DNA of 35,642 nt from Betaproteobacteria bacterium (GTDB lineage Bacteria; Pseudomonadota; Gammaproteobacteria; Burkholderiales; Usitatibacteraceae). The position numbers were made by a program, and so were the translations under genes. The notes under the pieces are model-generated. The model saw only the letters and a list, made by a program, of their open reading frames with translations. It did no database searches and had not been told where the DNA came from. This document shows, one piece after another, positions 32,978-35,642 of this stretch (the stretch's first letter is position 1; the number at the start of each line of letters is the position of its first letter). Where the stretch lies: the NCBI GenBank assembly GCA_016790765.1, contig JAEUMZ010000025.1:1-35642 (forward strand), written 5' to 3'.

Positions 32978-34467
32978 TATTTCTTGACCGCGACCGGGAC
33001 CTCCGCCTGCACCGGCTCGCCGGTGAGGCTCCTTTCGCGCACGATTTCGTTTTCCATCGGCTTTTCGAGCCGCAACAGCATGTCCGTGTAGTTGCGCACG
33101 TTCTCGACGAACTGCACCGCCTCGTCGCCGCGCGCGAACCCGTACTTGAGCGACTCGTACGTTTCAGGGTCCCTGAGCTTCGGGTACGCCTTGCGCACGT
33201 CGAGCCAGGAATCGGGATTGAGCTTCATGCGCTGCGTGACGATGCGCGCATCCTCGAGGTGCCCGTAACCCTGGTTGTAGGCAGCCAGGGCGAGCCAGGT
33301 GCGGTCCGGCTCCGGCACCCGGGGCGGGACGGTGTCGCGCAGCAGTCCGAGGTACTTCGCGCCGCCGAGGATCGATTCGCGCGGGTCCAGCCGGTTCTTG
33401 ACCCGCATGCGGTCGGCGGTGTCTTCGGTGAGCATCATTAATCCGCGCACGCCGGTGGGGGATGTGGCGTTGGCGTCCCAGTGTGACTCCTGGTAACCGA
33501 TGGCGGCGATGACGCGCCAGTCGATGCCGCTGACGCGCTCGGCCTCCTGGAAGAACGGCTTGAGCTTGGGCAGTACGGTCTGGATCTTTTCCAGCAACGC
33601 CTCCGAGTCCACCGGCTGGATGCGGTTCACGTGGCCGTAGTAGCGGTCGGTGAGGCGGCTCAAGGTGCCGTTGCCGCGGATCTTGTCGAAGAACTGGACC
33701 GCGCTTTGCATCAGGTCGTAGTCGGCCGTGGGGCCGAACGCCCAGGCCACCTTCATTTCGCGCCCGACGTTGAACGCCGCCGCCACGTCCGGATGCAGCC
33801 GCTTGGTGACCGCCAGGGCCGTGGCATCGACCAGCGCGAAATCACACTGCCTGGCTTCGATCCTGCGCAGGAGGTCATCGGGGTCGGTTTCATGCGGCAT
33901 GACGTCGAGCACCAGACCGGGGATGTCCCCGGTCAATTCGCGCAGCAAGTCGTGCGCCGGCGTTTCCGCAACCGTGGCGATGCGCTTGCCTGCGGTGTCG
34001 GCCAGGCTTCGCGGTCGCGGGTTGTCCGCGTGGTAGGCCAGCTGGTGCTGGATCAGGCGGTAGTGCGGGCCAAACGCAAACTCGCGCTTCAATTCAATGC
34101 TGGGCACCAGCCCGGCCGCGGCGAGGTGCGCGCGGCCCTCGCGCAGCGATTTCACCAGCGCGGCGTAGCTGGGCGCCACGACAAAGCGCGTACGCGCGCC
34201 CAACTCGCGCGCGAACAGACTGGCGAGGTCGTGTTCGAACCCGGTCTGCGCCTCCTCGGGGTGCTTGCCGGCGCCCGGCAGGCTTTGCGTGGTGGTGGGC
34301 CCGCGCAAGGTCAGGATCACCAGTTCACCCGATGCGCGCGGCGGCTTGAGCGGCCCCATCAGCCAGGAAGGGCCGATGCCCGTCTGCTTGAGGCTCAGCC
34401 ACACGGCCAGCGCCGCGCCGAGCAGGGCCGTCACGGCAAACAGGATCGCGGTGCGCTTGATCGACAA
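32977..34467 (-). CDS. mltF: MltF-like membrane-bound lytic murein transglycosylase
   Basis: The protein of about 496 residues has an N-terminal membrane or signal segment (TAILFAVTALLGAALAVWLSL), a solute-binding-like domain (about 45-280, with GELVILTLRGPTT and GFEHDLASLFARELG), then an SLT transglycosylase domain from about 300, with catalytic E327 in YQESHWDANATSPTGVRGLM and AAYNQGYGHLEDAR. It cleaves peptidoglycan glycan strands in the periplasm. The binding domain is regulatory in MltF relatives. No ATG is in frame near the start; TTG at 34467 gives MSIKRTAILF and is the best fit. It is divergent from ispD by 93 bases. Confidence 0.88.
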   Translation of the reverse strand: MSIKRTAILFAVTALLGAALAVWLSLKQTGIGPSWLMGPLKPPRASGELVILTLRGPTTTQSLPGAGKHPEEAQTGFEHDLASLFARELGARTRFVVAPSYAALVKSLREGRAHLAAAGLVPSIELKREFAFGPHYRLIQHQLAYHADNPRPRSLADTAGKRIATVAETPAHDLLRELTGDIPGLVLDVMPHETDPDDLLRRIEARQCDFALVDATALAVTKRLHPDVAAAFNVGREMKVAWAFGPTADYDLMQSAVQFFDKIRGNGTLSRLTDRYYGHVNRIQPVDSEALLEKIQTVLPKLKPFFQEAERVSGIDWRVIAAIGYQESHWDANATSPTGVRGLMMLTEDTADRMRVKNRLDPRESILGGAKYLGLLRDTVPPRVPEPDRTWLALAAYNQGYGHLEDARIVTQRMKLNPDSWLDVRKAYPKLRDPETYESLKYGFARGDEAVQFVENVRNYTDMLLRLEKPMENEIVRERSLTGEPVQAEVPVAVKK

Positions 34468-34560
34468 GGCTGGATTGGGGCCAGGAATCGGTGGGGAGGA
34501 CGCCGCCGAGTTTACGTGAGCCGGGCGCGACGCGATGACGCGATGCGATAATCGCCGCCC

Positions 34561-35253
34561 ATGCAAGAAACCAACGTCATCGCGATCCTGCCGGCTGCGG
34601 GAACCGGCACGCGCCTCGGGGATGCGCGGCCGAAACAATACCTGGACATCGGCGGCCGGCCCATGATCAGGCACGCGATCGAAGCCCTGGCACGGGTGCG
34701 GCGCATCGGCAGCATCGTGGTGATCCTGTCGGAGTCCGACGCCCACTGGGATGCCTTGATGCCCGACGAACGCCGCGCGCAGACGCTGCGCATCGGCGGG
34801 GCGACACGCGGGGAAACGGTGCGCAACGGGCTGCGTGCCCTGGCTGCCACGTGCGCGCCGGACACCTGGATGCTGGTGCACGATGCCGCGCGGCCTTGCA
34901 TCCGCGCCCCGTTGATCGAACAGTTCCTCGATGAGTTGGAGGCGGACCCGGTGGGCGGGCTGCTCGCCTTGCCGCTGGCCGACACCCTCAAGTCCGCCGA
35001 TGGTTTGCAGCGCGTGGCGGCCACGCTGCCGCGCGAGAATGTCTGGCGTGCGCAGACGCCACAGATGTTCCGCCTGCGCGACCTGCTGCCGGCGCTCGAA
35101 GCGATGCCCGACGCCACCGACGAGGCACAGGCCATCGAGGCGCGCGGCCTGCAGCCGAAACTGGTGCTGGGCGACAGCGCCAACATCAAGGTGACCTACG
35201 CGCCGGACCTGGAGCTGGCGGAGATGTTCCTGAGACGAAAGGTGCAGCCATGA
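34561..35253 (+). CDS. ispD: 2-C-methyl-D-erythritol 4-phosphate cytidylyltransferase
   Basis: The 230-residue enzyme couples CTP and MEP to form CDP-ME in the MEP isoprenoid pathway. The nucleotide-binding segment [20 protein letters not shown], with catalytic R and K, is typical, as are [17 protein letters not shown] and RAQTPQMFR. Length is normal. It overlaps ispF by 4 bases (ATGA), so the two are coupled. The ATG at 34561 directly precedes the conserved core. Confidence 0.96.
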   Translation: MQETNVIAILPAAGTGTRLGDARPKQYLDIGGRPMIRHAIEALARVRRIGSIVVILSESDAHWDALMPDERRAQTLRIGGATRGETVRNGLRALAATCAPDTWMLVHDAARPCIRAPLIEQFLDELEADPVGGLLALPLADTLKSADGLQRVAATLPRENVWRAQTPQMFRLRDLLPALEAMPDATDEAQAIEARGLQPKLVLGDSANIKVTYAPDLELAEMFLRRKVQP

Positions 35254-35642
35254 CCCCGCTTCCGCAAATTCGCATCGGCCACGGGTTCGACGTGCATGCC
35301 CTGGTGGTGGGCAGGAAGCTCATCGTCGGCGGCGTGGACATCCCCTACGAGCGCGGGCTCCTCGGCCACTCCGATGCCGACGTGCTGCTGCACGCCATCT
35401 GCGACGCGCTGCTGGGAGCGGCGGGCCTGGGCGACATCGGCAGGCACTTTCCGGACACCAGCGAAGCCTATAGCGGCGCGGACAGCCGTGTGCTCCTGAG
35501 AAGCGTGGTGGCCAAGCTGCACGAGGCCGGCTACCGCGTGGGGAACGTGGATGCCACCCTCATCGCGCAGGCCCCGAAGATGGCGCCGCACATCCCGGCA
35601 ATGCGCGCCAACATTGCAGCCGACCTGCAGGTCGATGAAGGC
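35250..35642 (+). CDS. ispF: 2-C-methyl-D-erythritol 2,4-cyclodiphosphate synthase, 3' end outside window
   Basis: The first 131 residues are visible, about four-fifths of a normal IspF of about 160. The frame is open to the window edge, so the truncation is an artefact of the window. IspF cyclises CDP-ME 2-phosphate in the MEP pathway. Metal ligands are D14 and H16 in GFDVHAL and H48 in [18 protein letters not shown]. The substrate-loop segment ALGDIG-like [12 protein letters not shown] is present. The ATG at 35250 overlaps the ispD stop codon. Confidence 0.96.
   Translation, partial: MTPLPQIRIGHGFDVHALVVGRKLIVGGVDIPYERGLLGHSDADVLLHAICDALLGAAGLGDIGRHFPDTSEAYSGADSRVLLRSVVAKLHEAGYRVGNVDATLIAQAPKMAPHIPAMRANIAADLQVDEG

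Overview
The window is a high-GC (roughly 65%) stretch of a Gram-negative chromosome, most likely a betaproteobacterium. The evidence is the core order rpfE-like / recJ / prfB / lysS, the lolC-lolD pair, ispD-ispF, a TIGR01837-type phasin and the outer-membrane-related genes. Coding is dense, on both strands, in short operons that often overlap by 4 or 8 bases. No rRNA, tRNA or CRISPR array was recognised.

1-2.4 kb is accessory. It holds an 808-bp transposase element (Y1/RAYT type) bounded by perfect 24-bp inverted repeats, which ends 7 bases short of the stop codon of a HigB/HigA-type toxin-antitoxin pair, followed by a DUF454 membrane protein. 2.6-6.0 kb is one large secreted SBBP-repeat protein with a fibronectin III domain and a dockerin-like tail. 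6.0-7.5 kb holds bcp (peroxiredoxin), a diverged fossil copy of the bcp 3' end with duplicated hairpins, and small unknown genes, one in an AT-rich islet.

7.5-12.1 kb looks lipid-related: a 665-residue two-domain fatty acyl reductase, a 124-bp intergenic palindrome, a phasin with a histone-like tail and a patatin phospholipase. 12.1-17.3 kb carries a membrane GGDEF-EAL protein with a CxxCH heme-binding sensor, a divergent TetR regulator next to a 20-bp palindrome, a TPR protein, a MEST-like alpha/beta hydrolase and an acetyltransferase.

17.3-25.8 kb is the conserved core: a glycine-zipper lipid-envelope protein, lysS, prfB (with its programmed +1 frameshift intact), recJ, an RpfE-like protein, lolC and lolD. 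A 480-bp cassette with long purine-rich inverted repeats and a GxxExxY gene is inserted between prfB and lysS. 25.8-29.1 kb has a small lipoprotein, an EnvZ/OmpR-type two-component system and a divergent EF-hand protein. 29.2-32.9 kb is a secreted-hydrolase / DUF1800 / DUF1501 operon. The window ends with an MltF-like lytic transglycosylase and ispD-ispF, the latter cut by the window edge.

I did not find a convincing new multi-gene system. The most unusual structures are the GxxExxY cassette, the bcp recombination fossil, and the heme-c GGDEF-EAL sensor.
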